Assembly: GCA_947493165.1 (NCBI GenBank)
Contig: CANLPY010000002.1
Coordinates: forward strand, 434,001 to 498,000
Length of the DNA stretch: 64,000 nucleotides
Source of the DNA: an uncultured Erythrobacter sp.
GTDB taxonomy: Bacteria; Pseudomonadota; Alphaproteobacteria; Sphingomonadales; Sphingomonadaceae
Direction of reading: 5' to 3'
Shown here one piece after another: positions 33,684 through 43,753 of the stretch; position 1 is the stretch's first letter, and the number at the start of each line of letters is the position of its first letter. A program made the position numbers and the translations under genes. Under the pieces are notes generated by a model that ran no database searches, was not told where the DNA came from, and saw only the letters and a program-made list of their open reading frames with translations.

Positions 33684-34345
33684 CGCGCTCTGGCCGCAAT
33701 CCTGATCGCCGCGTCCGCACGGCGAAAAAGCGCACAGCATCTTCGACCCGCTGGTTGGAGCGACAGCTGAACGACCCCTATGTCAAGCAAGCCAAAGCCG
33801 ATGGGTATCGCAGCCGAGCGGCTTACAAACTGATCGAACTTGACGATCGATTTGGCCTGATCCGCGGGTCAAAACGCGTGGTTGATCTTGGCATTGCTCC
33901 AGGTGGTTGGGCACAAGTTGTCCGCAAGCGGTCACCTAAAGCGGCCATCGTCGGGATTGATTTGCTGCCCACCGAGCCAATCGAAGGGGTCGCCATCCTA
34001 GAAATGGATTTCATGCACGATGCAGCCCCCGCTGCTTTGGAAGCGGAACTGGACGGCAAACCCGACCTCGTCATGTCCGATATGGCAGCCAACACAGTAG
34101 GCCACAAACAGACCGATCATTTGCGCACAATGAGTTTGGTGGAGGCGGCGGCATGGTTTGCTACCGAAAACCTTGAAGAAGGCGGCGCGTTTATTGCCAA
34201 AGTGCTAGCCGGCGGCACAGATGTCGACCTGCTCGCGCTGCTCAAAAAGCACTTCAAGAGCGTGAAACACGCTAAGCCACCTGCGAGCCGTAAAGGCTCG
34301 TCAGAATGGTACGTTGTTGCTCAGGGGTTTAAGCCTGCTCAATAG
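33680..34345 (+). CDS. rlmE: 23S rRNA (uridine-2'-O)-methyltransferase RlmE
   Basis: This 221-residue FtsJ-type methyltransferase includes RSRAAYKLIELDDRFGLI, the SAM site VVDLGIAPGGWAQVV, GIDLLPTEPIEGV, DLVMSDMAANTVGHKQTDH and GGAFIAKVLAGG. The K-D-K-E tetrad residues appear at the first Lys, the SD Asp, the FIAKV Lys and the SSEWYVVA Glu. RlmE methylates U2552 in the 50S subunit. The start overlaps the ppx stop by 4 bases. Confidence 0.94.
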   Translation: MTRSGRNPDRRVRTAKKRTASSTRWLERQLNDPYVKQAKADGYRSRAAYKLIELDDRFGLIRGSKRVVDLGIAPGGWAQVVRKRSPKAAIVGIDLLPTEPIEGVAILEMDFMHDAAPAALEAELDGKPDLVMSDMAANTVGHKQTDHLRTMSLVEAAAWFATENLEEGGAFIAKVLAGGTDVDLLALLKKHFKSVKHAKPPASRKGSSEWYVVAQGFKPAQ

Positions 34346-34373
34346 CTCAAATGGAGCTAATTTAGCGCGCCGA

Positions 34374-35042
34374 TCAGGCGCCGCCTTCGTTGACTTCGGC
34401 AGCTGCATCTTGTTCCGCCGCAGCCTCACCTTCCGCCGCTGCATCGGCTTCCGCTTCAGCCTCGGCCGTCTCCTCATCACCGCTGCCGGCTGCCGCTTCG
34501 ACAAATTCTGGAACCGGCAGATTGGAGCCATAGGTGTTCATATACATCGACACGGCGGCACGATCTTCGATTTTGGAAAGTCCGGCAAAGCTCATTTTAG
34601 TGCCATTAGCGAATGCCGACGGCTTTTTCAGCCATTCGTTCATGTTGTCCCAGTCCCAATTGCCGCCCTTTTCAGTAAGTGCGGAACTGTAAGCGAAAGT
34701 CGCGTTACCACCACCAATCGGCTTGCCCATGATACCGAACAGGTTCGGGCCAACACCATTGGCGCCGCCTTGCTCCATGTTGTGGCAAGCCTGACACTTG
34801 GCAAACACCCCCTCGCCCTTGGCAATAAGCTCATCAGCGCCCATCATATTGAGCGCTTCGGCCATGCCCATTTCCACCGGACCTGCGCTGTCTTCAACGA
34901 CGCCTTCAATGACATAGCCGAGCGTTTCAGGCCGCTCAGGATTGTCAGCGTGGAAATACTTTCCGCTAAGGATTGCGAAGCCCAAGCCAATGATGCCTGC
35001 AAAGAGCACCCAACCGGCGGCGGTATTAAAACGATCATCCAT
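34374..35042 (-). CDS. Membrane-anchored cytochrome c (CycM/cytochrome c552-like)
   Basis: This 222-residue protein has an N-terminal membrane anchor (AAGWVLFAGIIGLGFAILSG), then a class I cytochrome c domain with the heme motif CQACH (about residue 83), VGPNLFGIMGKPIGG and the axial Met in NGTKMSFAGL. The tail is very rich in Ala and Glu. The layout is that of alphaproteobacterial CycM proteins, which carry electrons from complex III to cytochrome oxidase. It stands alone, convergent with rlmE and divergent from pheA. Confidence 0.92.
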   Translation of the reverse strand: MDDRFNTAAGWVLFAGIIGLGFAILSGKYFHADNPERPETLGYVIEGVVEDSAGPVEMGMAEALNMMGADELIAKGEGVFAKCQACHNMEQGGANGVGPNLFGIMGKPIGGGNATFAYSSALTEKGGNWDWDNMNEWLKKPSAFANGTKMSFAGLSKIEDRAAVSMYMNTYGSNLPVPEFVEAAAGSGDEETAEAEAEADAAAEGEAAAEQDAAAEVNEGGA

Positions 35043-35199
35043 GGTTTTTTGAGAATCCGAAAATGCTTGCCTAAGTCAAAGTCGCGCCCGCTCTAATCGC
35101 GCAATCCCGCTCGCGCAAGGGTGATCGCAGCATCAGCCATTGCAGCAATTGCAAGCGGGCTTGCAGGCGCATTCAGACCGCTCTAGCACCCACCCCGCC

Positions 35200-36102
35200 A
35201 TGCATAGCTTTCCAGCCCCCGCCCGCACTATTGTTGAGTCCATGCAAAAGGCTGCTGCAGCCGAGCCGCAGCGGGCCATCGCTTTTCAAGGGTCACCGGG
35301 GGCAAATTCGCACCGCGCAGCGAGCGAGGCCGCGCCTGATTATTTGCCGCTACCTTGCTTCAGCTTCGAGGACGCGCTTGAGGCGGTGAAAGATGGCCGC
35401 GCGGCACGGGCGATTATTCCGATTGAAAATTCACAGCATGGCCGCGTGGCCGACATCCATTTTCTCTTACCAGAAAGCGGCCTTGCGATTGTCGGCGAAT
35501 ACTTCATGCCGATCCACCATGCGCTCATGGGAATTGGCTCTGGACCATTTGAGGCGGCCTACAGCCATCCTCAGGCGCTTGGCCAATCGCGCTTTTTCCT
35601 GCGAGAGCGCGGCATTGTTCCATTAAGCTATGCTGATACGGCCGGCGCTGCGGCCTTTGTTGCAGAAAAAGGCGACCCCAAATTCAGCGCCATCGCGCCT
35701 GCAATTGCAGCCGAGCTCTACGGGCTCGACATAGTGGAAACAAATGTCGAAGACAGCGCTGACAATATGACACGGTTCGTTGTGCTAGCATCAGACGCGC
35801 TCGCTCCGGAACAGCTAAACGGCGACGACGCAATCACAACGTTCGTTTTTGAAGTGAAAAACATTCCTGCCGCGCTTTACAAGGCGATGGGCGGGTTTGC
35901 GACCAATGGCGTGAATATGACCAAGCTGGAAAGCTATCAAAAGGGCACCAGCTTTTCCGCCAGCACGTTCTATGCAGACATTGTCGGCGCACCAGGTGAT
36001 CCTGCCATCGATCGAGCATTGGAAGAATTGGCATTCCATGCCAAGGAATTACGCATTCTTGGAACATATAAACAGGGCCGCGCACGCGGGTCGATCGACT
36101 AA
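35200..36102 (+). CDS. pheA: Prephenate dehydratase
   Basis: From the ATG at 35200 (others at 35140 and 35242) the product is 300 residues. The dehydratase domain shows AIAFQGSPGANSHRAASE, IIPIENSQHGRVADIHFLL, the TRF motif in DNMTRFVVLASD, and NVEDSAD. The C-terminal ACT domain has GFATNGVNMTKLESYQ, the phenylalanine-binding ESRP-like segment. It converts prephenate to phenylpyruvate. There is no chorismate mutase domain, as in many alphaproteobacteria. Confidence 0.94.
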   Translation: MHSFPAPARTIVESMQKAAAAEPQRAIAFQGSPGANSHRAASEAAPDYLPLPCFSFEDALEAVKDGRAARAIIPIENSQHGRVADIHFLLPESGLAIVGEYFMPIHHALMGIGSGPFEAAYSHPQALGQSRFFLRERGIVPLSYADTAGAAAFVAEKGDPKFSAIAPAIAAELYGLDIVETNVEDSADNMTRFVVLASDALAPEQLNGDDAITTFVFEVKNIPAALYKAMGGFATNGVNMTKLESYQKGTSFSASTFYADIVGAPGDPAIDRALEELAFHAKELRILGTYKQGRARGSID

Positions 36103-36170
36103 GTTTTACCAGCCGACGAACAATACCCGCACTATAGTTACCACTCGGGTGTTGCGCACCTCTGTTCGCC

Positions 36171-36941
36171 ATGCCACGGATAGACAAGATGACAATCGCT
36201 ACGGGGAGCAACTCGGCGCCAGTGGACGCCAACAGCAACAGCTCTGTTGCTAGCAATGCCCCATCGGGTTGGCGCGAAATGCGCGCAAACGATGAGATTC
36301 AGTTTGAACCGGTTGATATCCCCCCTATTCCTCCGCGGGAGCCGAGCTGGATTGATGAGGTGATGCGGTTTTTGGCGGAACTCTTTGCGCCTCTGGGTCA
36401 GCTGTTTGGAAGCTCTTGGCCGATCGTCAAATGGGTGCTGATTGCGCTCGCTATCGCTGCTGTTCTGTTCATAGCGTGGCGATTGCTCGAACCGATCATG
36501 GGTTTGCAATCCAAGTCTGCTCAAGAAGAAGACGATATGGAATGGCAGCCAGATCGCCAGCAATCGCTGGCGCTGCTGGAAGATGCGGACAGGTTGGCCG
36601 CTGAAGGTCGTTACGATGAAGCGGTGCGCATGCTGTTGCAACGCAGCGTTGGGCAAATCGCCTCAGCCCGCCCAGATTGGGTTGCGCCGTCCAGCACGGC
36701 GCGCGAATTGGCGGCGCTTCCTATGCTGTCTGATGCGGCACGCAGCACATTCCAAACCATCGCTGAACGCGTTGAACGCAGCCTGTTCGCGCTGCGGGCT
36801 CTCGATGCCGAAGATTGGGAGGCTGCCCGAAAAGCCTATGCCGATTTTGCCCTCGCCAAAATTGAAACCAGCAAGGCGGATCGCAACCGAATTGATGCCA
36901 AACCTGCTTGGGAAGCCGAAGCTGCGGAGCACGGCGCATGA
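36171..36941 (+). CDS. DUF4129-like membrane protein of the MoxR/DUF58 operon
   Basis: This 256-residue protein (start at 36171, with 36189 also possible) has one membrane helix (IVKWVLIALAIAAVLFIAWRLL) and a C-terminal DUF4129-like cytoplasmic domain with ALLEDADRLAAEGRYDEAVR, LLLQRSVGQI and TAREL. The family occurs in MoxR operons and is of unknown function. Its stop overlaps the next start by 4 bases, so it is the first gene of a six-gene operon. Confidence 0.75.
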   Translation: MPRIDKMTIATGSNSAPVDANSNSSVASNAPSGWREMRANDEIQFEPVDIPPIPPREPSWIDEVMRFLAELFAPLGQLFGSSWPIVKWVLIALAIAAVLFIAWRLLEPIMGLQSKSAQEEDDMEWQPDRQQSLALLEDADRLAAEGRYDEAVRMLLQRSVGQIASARPDWVAPSSTARELAALPMLSDAARSTFQTIAERVERSLFALRALDAEDWEAARKAYADFALAKIETSKADRNRIDAKPAWEAEAAEHGA

Positions 36942-38218
36942 GCAGCGCGATCCATCAGCAAGGTTCAGGCCGGGGCAGCGGCGGGTTCAGCCGTATGACT
37001 GTGCTGGGTTTGGTCTTGTTCGGTTTTATCGCCTTTATCACGCTGCTCTATTTAATCGGCGCGGGAGACACTCAGAAACGCGGCAATGATGGACAGGCCC
37101 ATGCAGCTGCAAATGGGCTGAATGGGTATTCGGGGTTGGTCAAATTGCTGGAAGCGCGCGGCGAAGACGTGACGCTGTCGCGCTCACCTTCCTCGCTTGA
37201 AACGCCTGATCTGCTCGTGCTGACCCCTCCGCCTTACTTTGACGCTGAAGAGATTGAGGGCATTCTTCAAGACAGAGCTTATGTAGGGCCAACTGTTGTT
37301 ATCCTGCCCAAATGGTTCGCCACAGGCTTTCCTCCGGGTGTAGAGAACCGCATTGAGGAAGAACTTAAAGACGGCTGGGTCATGCTAAACAGCCCAATCC
37401 CATTGGATTGGTCCGAAACCCTGCCAGACTATTATGCGTTCGATAGCAAGCTGGAAACCGATGAAGCCAGATCCAGCAATTGGGCTGGTTTTGGACTCAA
37501 CGGGAAATTGCCATCCAAGACCCGAATCTTTGCTACCGATACGGGCAACGGTGCGGCGCTGGTTCTCAATTCCAACAGCAACGCGCTGGCAATTCAATTC
37601 TCAGCTGAGGATGAGTACGGCAATTCGCTGGATACCGAATCCATTACCTTCATTGTCGAGCCGGACCTGATCAACAATTATGGGCTAGCTGACGTAAGCC
37701 GCGCAAAACTGGCTTTGGCGCTGATTGACGATGCACAATACGATTATGACTATCCAATCGTGTTTGACCTGACGCTTAATGGGTTTGGCGGGGCGACCAA
37801 CCTTTTGACTCTCGCCTTTCGTCCGCCATTCTTGGCTGCGACACTGTGCCTTATCTTGGCAATTATGATCGTCGGTTGGCGCGCGTTCAAACGGTTCGGC
37901 CCGCCGGTCGCAACAGGGCCGCAAATCGCGTTTGGAAAGCGGCGATTGGTTGCTAATGGCGCTGGCTTGATCCTGCGCGCGCGGCGCCTGCGACTGCTGG
38001 CTGAACCCTACACAGCGCTAAGCGCAAGACGGCTCGCCGCGCAGTTAGGCATCAGCAATCCAGAGCCCGATGCGATTGATGATGCACTGCGCATTCGCCT
38101 GCCTGACGAACCACCATTTTCCTTGCTCGCGCAGCGATTGCGCCAAGCAAGCAAACCAACCGATATTCTGCGCGCTGCACAAGCGCTCAACGCACTGACA
38201 AGGAAACTCAAGAAATGA
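36938..38218 (+). CDS. DUF4350-domain membrane protein
   Basis: The ATG at 36938 overlaps the previous stop (ATGA) and is preferred over the longer frame. The 426-residue product has an N-terminal helix ([20 protein letters not shown]), a periplasmic DUF4350 region with [20 protein letters not shown] and [19 protein letters not shown], and a second helix near residue 320. DUF4350 proteins sit beside MoxR genes. The function is not known. It is coupled to the MoxR gene at its stop. Confidence 0.8.
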   Translation: MSSAIHQQGSGRGSGGFSRMTVLGLVLFGFIAFITLLYLIGAGDTQKRGNDGQAHAAANGLNGYSGLVKLLEARGEDVTLSRSPSSLETPDLLVLTPPPYFDAEEIEGILQDRAYVGPTVVILPKWFATGFPPGVENRIEEELKDGWVMLNSPIPLDWSETLPDYYAFDSKLETDEARSSNWAGFGLNGKLPSKTRIFATDTGNGAALVLNSNSNALAIQFSAEDEYGNSLDTESITFIVEPDLINNYGLADVSRAKLALALIDDAQYDYDYPIVFDLTLNGFGGATNLLTLAFRPPFLAATLCLILAIMIVGWRAFKRFGPPVATGPQIAFGKRRLVANGAGLILRARRLRLLAEPYTALSARRLAAQLGISNPEPDAIDDALRIRLPDEPPFSLLAQRLRQASKPTDILRAAQALNALTRKLKK

Positions 38219-39177
38219 GCATGAGCCTCGAACAATTGCGCGAATTGGCTGATGCCATCCGTGCCGAAGTCGCCAAGGCCATAGTCGGCCAAGACGAGAT
38301 GATCGACCAATTGTTGGTAGCGATGATCAGCGAAGGTCACGTCTTGCTTGAAGGGCCTCCAGGTACGGCCAAGACGTTCTTGGCACAAAGCTTTGCCACC
38401 GCACTTGGCCTCGATTTCGGACGCATTCAGTTCACCCCAGATCTGCTGCCGGGCGACATTTTGGGATCAAACCTGTTCAACTTTCAAACCAGCGAATTCA
38501 CGCTTACGCGCGGACCGATTTTTTGCGAACTGCTACTCGCAGATGAGATCAACCGCACACCGCCCAAAACGCAGGCCGCGTTGCTGGAGGCGATGCAAGA
38601 GCGCCGCGTGACCCTTGATGGCGAAACGCACCAACTGGCTGAGCGCTTCATGGTTGTGGCCACCCAGAACCCAATCGAGAACCAAGGTGTCTATCCGCTG
38701 CCAGAGGCGCAGCTCGATCGTTTCCTGTTCAAGCTTTTGGTTCCCTATCCTGATGAGGCGGAAGAAACCAAAATCGTCACCAATTATGGCCAGCGGCAGG
38801 GACCTATGCGCCCCGCAGAGCTTGGCGTGAGCGCGGCTGCGGATAGCGCAAAATTGGTCGCAGCCAGCGGAGCTTTGGAACATGTTACGGTGGCAGAGGA
38901 GATCACCGGCTATGTCGTTCGGTTAGTGCGCGCCACGCGCGAACACGCGGAGCTTTCTGTGGGTGCATCGCCGCGCGCCGCAGTCATGCTGGCGAACGCG
39001 GCGCGGGCCAGAGCCGCGCTGCAAGGCCGCGCTTATGCCATTCCAGACGATGTGAAGGCGCTTGCCGTGCCTGTGCTGCGCCACCGCCTAACACTAAGCC
39101 CGGCGGCGGAAATCGAGGGCCGCGATATCGAAGCCCTTGTGGCTGAGCTCGTCGAAAGCACGGAAGCGCCGCGCTAA
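38215..39177 (+). CDS. MoxR family AAA+ ATPase
   Basis: This 320-residue ATPase contains Walker A ([18 protein letters not shown]), Walker B ([20 protein letters not shown]), the sensor segment [20 protein letters not shown] and AQLDRF. This is the MoxR class AAA_3 domain with an AAA-lid domain at the C-terminus. MoxR ATPases are thought to act as chaperones for partner proteins with VWA-type domains; the DUF58 gene next to it encodes such a domain. Starts overlap neighbours. Confidence 0.94.
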   Translation: MSMSLEQLRELADAIRAEVAKAIVGQDEMIDQLLVAMISEGHVLLEGPPGTAKTFLAQSFATALGLDFGRIQFTPDLLPGDILGSNLFNFQTSEFTLTRGPIFCELLLADEINRTPPKTQAALLEAMQERRVTLDGETHQLAERFMVVATQNPIENQGVYPLPEAQLDRFLFKLLVPYPDEAEETKIVTNYGQRQGPMRPAELGVSAAADSAKLVAASGALEHVTVAEEITGYVVRLVRATREHAELSVGASPRAAVMLANAARARAALQGRAYAIPDDVKALAVPVLRHRLTLSPAAEIEGRDIEALVAELVESTEAPR

Positions 39178-39181
39178 ACCG

Positions 39182-40522
39182 ATGGCCTTATCGCGCCCCA
39201 TCCTTCCCATTGTGCCAACGGAGCGCGCCGCCTGGGTCGCGGCTGCCTTTGCCCCTGTAGCATTGGTGATCGCGGCGGTTGCACCTGGCGCGTGGATAGC
39301 TGCGCCGGCGGCTTTGGGTGTGGTGTTACTGCTGATCGTCCTCGACGCCCTGCTAGCAGGCCGGTCCAAGGCTTGGGATGTGCGAGTGCCTGGCGACGCA
39401 GAGGTCGGGCAACCGGCGGCGCTCATCATGCTGGCAGAATTTGGTGGTGGGTCGAGATCGCGCGTCGAAGGCGCGCTCGAATTTGATCCCCGAATGGGCC
39501 ACGATGGCCGCGCGAACTTTGAGCTAACGCCGCACCCGGCTGAAGGTTACCTCGACGGCACGTTTAATGCCAAGCCCGAACGACGCGGAACCGCCAACGT
39601 TTCGCGCGGGTGGCTGCGCTGGACTGGTCCTTTAGGGCTTGGCGCAAGGCAAATCCGGCGCGCTCTTGATGAGCAGGTTCGCATATGGCCTGATCTTTCG
39701 CCAGTGCGCAGCAAGGAATTGCAGACTTTCCTACGCGATGCCCAAACCGGCCAGATCGCACGGCGCATTCGCGGCGAAGGCACTCAATTTGAGGCTTTGT
39801 CGGAATATGAAGCTGGTATGGACCGCCGCCGGATCGACTGGAAGGCAAGCGCCCGCCACACAAAACTGTATGCGCGCGAAAACGAGAGCGAGCGCAACAA
39901 TCAGATTGTTTTCGCCTTTGATTGCGGTCAGGCTATGTGCGAGCCTGTCGATGGGATGCCGCGCATTGACCGTGCCGTGTCCGCTGCCCTTACCGCTTCA
40001 TATGTCGCGCTAAAAAGCGGCGATAGAGTTTCGCTATTCGGGTTTGACCAACGCCCACAGGTGATGACGCCCTTTGTGGGCGATGCGCGCGCATTCCACC
40101 GACTTCAAAGCGCAGCGGCTTCGCTCGACTACACCAGTACAGAGCCCAATTTTACGCTCGCTTTGGCGACACTGACATCGAAACTGCAACGCCGCTCGCT
40201 CATTATATTGTTTTCCGATTTTACGGACCCCACAGCAGCCGAACTGATGATTGAAAGCATCGGGCGTTTGGTCAGCAAACACCTCGTGCTGTTTGTCACT
40301 ATAACAGACAGCGAGTTGGAAGAATTCATCGCTGAGGAACCCTCTGACATCGCCGTGCTGGCGCGCAGCGTCACCGCCGACACATTGGCGCACCAACGCG
40401 AGATTGTGTTGCAAAGGCTACGCCGAATGGGCGTTGATGTGGTTGAGGCTCCGTGGGATCAGATCGGCTATCAGCTCATCGACAAGTATTTCATGATCAA
40501 AAACAGCGAGGCAATTGGATGA
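39182..40522 (+). CDS. DUF58 (VWA-like) protein, MoxR partner
   Basis: From the ATG at 39182 the product has 446 residues. It begins with two membrane helices (AAWVAAAFAPVALVIAAVAP). The DUF58 core holds EYEAGMDRRRIDWKASARH, then VFAFDCGQAMCEPVDGMPR and a VWA-like fold in the C-terminal half. DUF58 proteins pair with MoxR ATPases across bacteria; the pair may activate or assemble other proteins. The start follows the MoxR stop by 4 bases. Confidence 0.9.
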   Translation: MALSRPILPIVPTERAAWVAAAFAPVALVIAAVAPGAWIAAPAALGVVLLLIVLDALLAGRSKAWDVRVPGDAEVGQPAALIMLAEFGGGSRSRVEGALEFDPRMGHDGRANFELTPHPAEGYLDGTFNAKPERRGTANVSRGWLRWTGPLGLGARQIRRALDEQVRIWPDLSPVRSKELQTFLRDAQTGQIARRIRGEGTQFEALSEYEAGMDRRRIDWKASARHTKLYARENESERNNQIVFAFDCGQAMCEPVDGMPRIDRAVSAALTASYVALKSGDRVSLFGFDQRPQVMTPFVGDARAFHRLQSAAASLDYTSTEPNFTLALATLTSKLQRRSLIILFSDFTDPTAAELMIESIGRLVSKHLVLFVTITDSELEEFIAEEPSDIAVLARSVTADTLAHQREIVLQRLRRMGVDVVEAPWDQIGYQLIDKYFMIKNSEAIG

Positions 40523-41583
40523 AGGCCCCGATCCTCTCCAACTGGTTCGGTAAAACACAAATCGAAGCGCCAGCCGATATCGAAAGCGCAGCCTTGCGTT
40601 CTGACCGGTTTCGGCTCGAACGCGAAGGTGATTGGCGGCGGCTTGAGGATATTCTTAAGCGCATGGAGCGTGGCGGTTTGCGGCGGATCAGCGATGAAGA
40701 CTTGCTTGCCCTCCCAACGCTTTATCGCACCGCGGCATCCAGCCTTTCTGTGGCGCGTGAGACATCGCTCGATGCCTCAACCTTGCGCTATCTGGAAAGC
40801 CTTGTGCAGCGCGCTTGGTTCCAAATGTATGGCCCACGTCAAGGGCTGTTCGGGTGGCTAAAATCCTTCCTGTTCGGCGGGTGGAGCCGGGCCGTGCGCG
40901 GCATCTGGCTCGAAATCTGTGTCGCCTTGTTTGTCATGGTCGCGGGCACAGTGGTTGGCTGGCTGCTCGTGGTGCAGGACAAGGAATGGTATTACCGTCT
41001 GGTCCCAGGCCAGTTCACCGATACACGCGTGCCCGGAGCAAGCCGCGAAGTGCTTATGGAATCACTCGCCGTGGAGGAAGGCACAGGCGGGCTTTCGGTG
41101 TTCGCCGCAAGCCTGTTCAGCAACAATGCCGGCGTCGCCATCCTCGCCTTCGCGCTCGGGTTTGCCTTCGGCATCCCGTCGATGATGCTGCTGGTTTACA
41201 ATATGGCTGTGCTCGGCGCGATGATGTGGCTGTTCGCTGGCCAAGACCTAGCCGTTGAATTTGCCGCATGGCTTAGCGTGCATGGCACGACTGAATTGTT
41301 CGCGATCCTTTTATCGGGTGCAGCGGGCCTTCATATCGGCCGGTCCATGGCATTTCCCGGCAATCGCTCTGTTTTGACGGCGGCGGCGGAAAGCGGCCGC
41401 CGCGGCGCCGTTGTCATGGCCGGCGTCGTTCTGATGATGGTGGTCGCAGGCCTGCTTGAGGCTTTCCCTCGTCAACTGGTCGGCGGCGTAGGCAACAGGT
41501 TTCTGATAGGCGGCACGATGCTGGCATTATGGCTCGCCTATTTCTTTGCCTACCAACCTAAAGACTTGGAGGACAGCGCATGA
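40519..41583 (+). CDS. SpoIIM-like membrane protein
   Basis: The ATG at 40519 overlaps the DUF58 stop (ATGA). The 354-residue product has a helical N-terminal part and about six membrane helices. GVAILAFALGFAFGIPSMML and HGTTELFAILLSGAAGLHIG carry the SpoIIM-type pattern (stage II sporulation protein M). In Bacillus SpoIIM works in engulfment, but the organism here is no sporulator, so the role must differ, perhaps in envelope remodelling with the MoxR system. Confidence 0.88.
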   Translation: MKAPILSNWFGKTQIEAPADIESAALRSDRFRLEREGDWRRLEDILKRMERGGLRRISDEDLLALPTLYRTAASSLSVARETSLDASTLRYLESLVQRAWFQMYGPRQGLFGWLKSFLFGGWSRAVRGIWLEICVALFVMVAGTVVGWLLVVQDKEWYYRLVPGQFTDTRVPGASREVLMESLAVEEGTGGLSVFAASLFSNNAGVAILAFALGFAFGIPSMMLLVYNMAVLGAMMWLFAGQDLAVEFAAWLSVHGTTELFAILLSGAAGLHIGRSMAFPGNRSVLTAAAESGRRGAVVMAGVVLMMVVAGLLEAFPRQLVGGVGNRFLIGGTMLALWLAYFFAYQPKDLEDSA

Positions 41584-42503
41584 GCGCGGCGCTGGCTTCA
41601 GGCCAAATAGAAAACAAGCGTCAGCGCACTTTGATCACGCCAGAGGGCATTTCTGTGCCGATCGTCGTCGCATCGCGCGTCGCACGTATTGGCGCGCTGA
41701 TCCTCGATTTCGTGCTGCTTTATGTCGGTCTCATCATCGTGATCTTGCTCCTCGGCTGGATTGCAGGCGGCCTCTATGATGAAATCACATCAGGCATGGA
41801 AAGCAGTGTCAGCGGAGCAGGCGAATTCCTGACTATCGTCTTTATTCTCATCCTGTTTCTTGCTCGCTACGGATATTTCCTAAGCTTTGAGCTTGGTCCG
41901 CGCGGGGCAACTCTGGGCAAGCGCGCCGTAGGCATCCGCGTCGCTGCGCGTGACGGCGGGCGATTGACGCCCGAGGCTGTGTTGGCGCGCAATCTTATTC
42001 GGGACATAGAGCTGTTTATGCCGCTGATCTTCATCATGGTCGCACCCAGCGGCGATATGGGCAATGCTGGCTATGCCGGGCTGGCATGGACTGCGATCTT
42101 CTTGGCATTCCCGTTCTTCAATAAAGACGCGCTTCGCGCGGGCGATGTGATCGCGGGAACATGGGTGGTTGAGGCACCGCGAACCAAGCTGGGTGAGGCG
42201 TTGTCGACGCAAGAGGGCGCACGCGGCGCAAGCGGGCTCACCGGTGCTCGCTACGATTTCGGCGATGCAGAGCTTTCAATCTATGGCGAACATGAATTAC
42301 AGACTTTAGAACGCGTCCTTCGCGATGACAGGGAAGAGGCGATTTCAGCCGTTCATGCCACAATTTGCCGGAAAATCGGTTGGGATCCGGGAGCAGGCGA
42401 CGAACATGCGTTTCTAGAGGCATTCTACGCTCAACTGCGCGCTCGGCTTGAAGGCGATATGCGCTTTGGGAAACGCAAACAGAACAAGTTTGACGAAGCC
42501 TAA
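41580..42503 (+). CDS. RDD family membrane protein
   Basis: The ATG at 41580 overlaps the previous stop (ATGA). The 307-residue product has an RDD domain: VASRVARIGALILDFVLLYV, then the hydrophobic segments, and FELGPRGATLGKRAVGIRVA with the RDD-type Arg and Asp residues. The C-terminal 100 residues are soluble and helical (ELQTLERVLRDDREEAISAV). It closes the six-gene MoxR operon. RDD proteins may be transport-linked, but function is unknown. Confidence 0.85.
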   Translation: MSAALASGQIENKRQRTLITPEGISVPIVVASRVARIGALILDFVLLYVGLIIVILLLGWIAGGLYDEITSGMESSVSGAGEFLTIVFILILFLARYGYFLSFELGPRGATLGKRAVGIRVAARDGGRLTPEAVLARNLIRDIELFMPLIFIMVAPSGDMGNAGYAGLAWTAIFLAFPFFNKDALRAGDVIAGTWVVEAPRTKLGEALSTQEGARGASGLTGARYDFGDAELSIYGEHELQTLERVLRDDREEAISAVHATICRKIGWDPGAGDEHAFLEAFYAQLRARLEGDMRFGKRKQNKFDEA

Positions 42504-42506
42504 AGC

Positions 42507-43628
42507 TCACTCGCCAGCGAAAATCGCCACTTCATTGACCCCGGCGCTGGTCGCACGGCCGCGATACATCCCTGCCGTATTGAAGCTGTAGAGCGAATAG
42601 CCATCAGGCGTCACCAGGATGATCCCGCCATCGCCGCCCAGCTCCTTAACCTCCGACATCACGGCATCAGCCTCTTCTTGAACCTGTTCAGTCGACAGCC
42701 GGAATTCAGATGCATGGACGATGTAGGTTGGAAAGCCTTCTGGGCCCTTGGGCACAGTCGCCTGCGCCGCATCAATTTCTTGACGAAAGCGATAGCGCAA
42801 CCGCGTGCAAATTTCTTGTGCCACTCCAACACGGATGAAGTATTCCCCCCACCCGGTCGCAGAGACAGCGCAGCTGCGATCATCCGCATAAGTGCCTGCG
42901 CCAATCATCGGACTGTCCCCGATCCGGCCCCAGCGTTTGCCAGTCATGCCGCCGGTTGATGTTCCTGCGGCAAGGTTGCCGTTCAGATCGAGCGCGACCG
43001 CGCCAACGGTTCCGAATTTGTGATCGACATCCAGCGCAGAAAGCTCCCGCGCCTTCATCCGCTCCAAGGCCTCGCGCCGTTTTTCGGTGGCAAACCATTC
43101 TGGCGGCGCGGTTTCAAGGGAGTGCGCAGCGGCAAATTCTTCCGCCCCTGCTCCGCTCAAAAAGACATGGCGGCTCTCAGTGCGCACCGCATCTGCGAGC
43201 AAAATTGGGTTCTTGATCGATTTTACGCCGGTTACCGCTCCAGCACTGCGATCACGGCCATCCATGATCGAGGCATCAAGCTCATTCTCGCCTTCCCAGG
43301 TAAAAACCGCGCCCCGCCCGGCGTTGAAAAGTGGGTTGTCTTCGAGAGGCACAATCGCGGCCTTCACCGCATCCATAGCGCTGCCGCCATCTTTCAAAAC
43401 GGCAGAACCTGCATCCAGCGCTTCTTGTAAGGCCGCCTCATATTGCTCGCGCAATTCTGGCGTCAGGTTTTCTGGCGTGATCGTGCCTGCCCCGCCGTGG
43501 ATTGCAAGTGACCAGCGCGGCTCCCATTCATGGGCCGATACGGGATAGGCGGCGACGCTCAGACCTATAAAGGTCACTAGAGCGGCCTGAACGAATGTTT
43601 TTCCCTTTTGAATCATGCGAGCAAACAT
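42507..43628 (-). CDS. Isoaspartyl peptidase/L-asparaginase, secreted (Ntn hydrolase)
   Basis: From the ATG at 43628 the 373-residue product has a signal peptide ending near YPVSAHEWE. The plant-type asparaginase core shows SLAIHGGAGTITPENL, DNPLFNAGRGAVFTWEG, and the autocatalytic Thr in VDHKFGTVGAVALDLNGNLA followed by GTSTGGMTGKRWGRIGDSP. Such enzymes cleave isoaspartyl dipeptides and L-asparagine after self-processing. The signal peptide indicates a periplasmic site. It faces the RDD gene with almost no gap. Confidence 0.93.
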   Translation of the reverse strand: MFARMIQKGKTFVQAALVTFIGLSVAAYPVSAHEWEPRWSLAIHGGAGTITPENLTPELREQYEAALQEALDAGSAVLKDGGSAMDAVKAAIVPLEDNPLFNAGRGAVFTWEGENELDASIMDGRDRSAGAVTGVKSIKNPILLADAVRTESRHVFLSGAGAEEFAAAHSLETAPPEWFATEKRREALERMKARELSALDVDHKFGTVGAVALDLNGNLAAGTSTGGMTGKRWGRIGDSPMIGAGTYADDRSCAVSATGWGEYFIRVGVAQEICTRLRYRFRQEIDAAQATVPKGPEGFPTYIVHASEFRLSTEQVQEEADAVMSEVKELGGDGGIILVTPDGYSLYSFNTAGMYRGRATSAGVNEVAIFAGE

Positions 43629-43753
43629 ACGCACCTTGCGTGTTTAAGCCAGTGAGAATTCGAAAACCTGCGTGACGAGAGTTTACATCTGCTCCCTTTG
43701 CCACGTCTCGTGTTAGCGTGTAGTCCATTGCAATTCTTCTTAGGGGATATTTT

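Noticed and set aside
34314-35096. 260-codon plus-strand frame opposite the cytochrome c gene
   Set aside because: It is the antisense of a clear cytochrome c gene with a heme motif; its length reflects the Ala/Glu-rich tail on the opposite strand.
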